From the NCBI GenBank assembly GCA_946186535.1, contig CAMHNT010000123.1, positions 1-6,643 on the forward strand: a stretch of 6,643 nt of DNA. Reading direction: 5' to 3'. Position 1 is the stretch's first letter, and the number at the start of each line of letters is the position of its first letter. Under the pieces are notes generated by a model. That model did no database searches, was not told the DNA's origin, and saw only the letters and a program-made list of their open reading frames with translations. Source of the DNA: an uncultured Clostridia bacterium (GTDB lineage Bacteria; Bacillota; Clostridia; Oscillospirales; Acutalibacteraceae). The position numbers were made by a program, and so were the translations under genes. Positions 5,683 to 6,643 of this stretch are shown one piece after another.

Positions 5683-5688
5683 ATTATA
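5683..5688 (-). promoter_or_regulatory. Weak -10 of the transposase promoter
   Basis: TATAAT on the minus strand about 20 bases before the transposase ATG at 5664. The -35 at 17 bp is TTTAGC, only a 3/6 match. Weak internal promoters are usual in insertion sequences. Confidence 0.4.
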
Positions 5689-5717
5689 CTATACTTTGGT
5701 CAGATGCTAAAGCTTTT

Positions 5718-5732
5718 ATTAGAAATTAGTAT
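5718..5732. repeat. IS630 terminal inverted repeat, right
   Basis: Reverse complement of ATACTAATTTCTAAT at the left end, followed by the TA target copy at 5733-5734. Confidence 0.88.
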
Positions 5733-5734
5733 TA

Positions 5735-5970
5735 TCTTTGAAATGCCAAAAATAACTTATGTTATTACTATATCACATTTTATATTCAAATACAAGTCAT
5801 TATCACAGCAAAACGAACAAAACCCGAAAACATATATCCTGCATTGCATTCGCAATTCATAATTCCGAACAGTCAAAATCTCATTGTGTTTTTATATTAA
5901 ACTTGCAGATTTTTAGAAATGGATAAAAACCTTTAGGACAATCCGATTTTCCGGAAACCAAAAGCAAACG
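5735..5970. other. AT-rich intergenic stretch without a recognisable gene
   Basis: No open frame with a ribosome site was found on either strand between the IS630 end and the terminator. It holds a possible minus-strand promoter and palindrome at its left side and a 10-bp palindrome TTTCCGGAAA (5948-5957). Before the IS630 insertion, this stretch lay directly upstream of the flavin reductase-rubredoxin gene. Confidence 0.6.
5751..5795 (-). promoter_or_regulatory. Possible minus-strand promoter with palindrome at its start
   Basis: On the minus strand TTGTAT (5790-5795, 3/6), a 17-bp spacer and TATAGT (5767-5772, 5/6), followed by the inverted repeat AATAAC-4-GTTATT (5751-5766) near the expected transcript start. 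It now points into the IS630 element; originally it pointed at the flavin reductase-rubredoxin gene. AT-rich sequence makes chance likely. Confidence 0.3.
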
Positions 5971-6016
5971 AAAAAAAGGAACAGATGTATCGGGATTAGA
6001 CCTTTACATCTGTTCC
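5971..6016 (-). terminator. Rho-independent terminator of the surface-protein gene
   Basis: On the minus strand a perfect 12-bp stem, GGAACAGATGTA (5978-5989) pairing with TACATCTGTTCC (6005-6016) around a 15-base loop, followed by seven T (5971-5977). It lies 24 bp after the stop codon at 6041. Confidence 0.87.
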
Positions 6017-6040
6017 TCTTGGAATCAAATCAATTATTAA

Positions 6041-6643
6041 TTATAAATCATCGCTTTTTTTCTTTGATACAAGCAAAACGCCTATCACGATAGCAGAAGC
6101 CACAAGAACAATAAAATCTAATTCAATCGGTCTGCTGTCTCCGGTCTTGGATGTATTCGAATCGGAAACTGAAGATCGTGATGAATCTCTGTTGTTCTGG
6201 TTAGTGTTAGTATTCGTGTTTGTATTAGTGTTGTTGCTTGAATCAGTGTCGGAAGCGGAATCCGTGTCCGAATTCGAATCGGTATCCGAATCAGAATCCG
6301 ATCCTGTGTCAGTGTCTGTGCCAGTCACTGTGTCTGTTTCGGAATCGGTATCCGTTGTATCGGAATCTGTGTCAACATCGCCGGTTTCATCGGTTGATGT
6401 GTCCGTTTCGGAATCGGTATCCGTTGTATCGGTATCCGTTGTGTCAGACTCCGTTTCAGTGTCCGTGTCAGTGTCGGTCGCTGTGTCCGTTTCGAAATCG
6501 GTATCCGTTGTATCGGACTCCGTTTCAGTGTCACTGTCAGTTTCGGTCGCTGTGTCTGTCTCGGAATCGGTGTCCGTTATGTCGGAATCTGTTTCGGTGT
6601 CACTGTCAGTTTCGGTCGATGTGTCTGTCTCGGAATCGGTGTC
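6041..6643 (-). CDS. Asp/Thr/Ser-repeat cell-surface protein, C-terminal part with wall-sorting signal (partial)
   Basis: The last 200 residues of a longer minus-strand gene whose N-terminus lies beyond the right edge; the frame is open to the final base. From N to C: acidic Thr/Asp/Glu/Ser repeats with a 23-residue period, a Ser/Asp run, an Asn/Thr run (NTNTNTNTN), a short linker, then a sorting-signal-like end. That end is TSKTGD, a hydrophobic segment FIVLVASAIVIGVLLVS and the positive tail KKKSDDL, all within the last 37 residues. This tripartite layout directs sortase attachment to peptidoglycan, with the repeats acting as a stalk through the wall, as in SD-repeat proteins; the functional domain is not visible. 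The motif departs from LPxTG: Thr-Ser replaces Leu-Pro. A possible GTG start at 6328 is not credible because the repeats continue upstream in frame. A strong terminator follows. Confidence 0.85.
   Translation of the reverse strand, partial: DTDSETDTSTETDSDTETDSDITDTDSETDTATETDSDTETESDTTDTDFETDTATDTDTDTETESDTTDTDTTDTDSETDTSTDETGDVDTDSDTTDTDSETDTVTGTDTDTGSDSDSDTDSNSDTDSASDTDSSNNTNTNTNTNTNQNNRDSSRSSVSDSNTSKTGDSRPIELDFIVLVASAIVIGVLLVSKKKSDDL
6428..6643 (-). repeat. 69-bp tandem repeats in the surface-protein gene
   Basis: About three copies of a 69-bp unit encode TDSETDT(S/A)TETDSDTE-type 23-residue repeats; the equivalent codons are at 6632-6634, 6563-6565 and 6494-6496. Further left the periodicity shortens to TTDTD-type units. 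The array probably continues past the window edge. Third-base differences show the copies are not recent exact duplicates. Confidence 0.8.

Larger units (their letters stand above)
4603..5732 (-). mobile_element. IS630-family insertion sequence, complete ends, decayed transposase
   Basis: A 1130-bp element flanked by TA on both sides (4601-4602, 5733-5734), the target duplication of this family. Its ends are inverted repeats, 15 bp perfect (ATACTAATTTCTAAT) and 18/19 when extended. It encodes one minus-strand transposase with recognisable IS630 helix-turn-helix and DDE regions. The size is normal for the family. The transposase reading frame is broken three times, so the copy is probably not self-mobile, though intact ends could be acted on in trans. 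Confidence 0.92.

Noticed and set aside
4603..5732. The IS630 copy as parent of the MITE.
   Set aside because: The terminal sequences (ATACTAATTTC versus GGGTGTGTTGAC) share nothing, although both use a TA target.
6325..6534. A minus-strand frame rich in Arg, Pro, Ile and Gln repeats.
   Set aside because: It is the out-of-frame reading of the Asp/Thr/Ser repeat array; the correct frame is open across the whole segment and ends with a membrane anchor.
6428..6643. Tandem repeats as a CRISPR array.
   Set aside because: The units are contiguous, in frame with the surface protein and have no unique spacers.

Overview
The window looks like chromosome from an anaerobic Firmicute of the class Clostridia, most like a gut or rumen Ruminococcus-type organism. 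This rests on moderate base composition, strong AGGAG-type ribosome sites, a DegV-family protein, a flavin reductase-rubredoxin fusion, a clostridial-style FAD/Rieske oxidoreductase, and a Gram-positive wall-anchored Asp/Thr/Ser-repeat surface protein. Genus is an inference; no rRNA or other marker is present.

Layout. Positions 1-1074 (minus strand) hold a DegV-family lipid-binding protein overlapping by one base the start of a GNAT acetyltransferase that runs off the left edge. Positions 1156-1270 are an intergenic block of four back-to-back hairpins, the last being a terminator. Positions 1341-2654 (minus) encode an FAD-dependent oxidoreductase with a C-terminal Rieske [2Fe-2S] domain. Its promoter region is split by a 162-bp MITE (2779-2940) with 18-bp perfect terminal inverted repeats counting the flanking TA. 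Immediately beyond the MITE a tocopherol-cyclase-like gene reads to the right (about 2977-3828), meeting a convergent flavin reductase/rubredoxin gene (3878-4501, minus) that has a perfect consensus sigma-A promoter. Positions 4603-5732 are a complete but decayed IS630-family element: ends and TA duplication are intact, but the transposase is broken by three frame changes. After an AT-rich stretch and a strong terminator, 6041-6643 (minus) is the C-terminal end of a repetitive surface protein with a degenerate sortase signal.

How the parts relate. Two of the complete genes are redox proteins that could act in oxygen or electron handling in an anaerobe, but they have separate promoters and nothing links them in one operon. 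The most informative signal is regulatory. A 32-bp sequence upstream of the DegV gene reappears upstream of the FAD/Rieske gene (27/32 identical), but only after the MITE and one TA copy are removed. This fixes the insertion site and the 2-bp target duplication, and shows that the MITE interrupted a promoter or operator shared by two transcription units. No previously undescribed multi-gene system was recognised.
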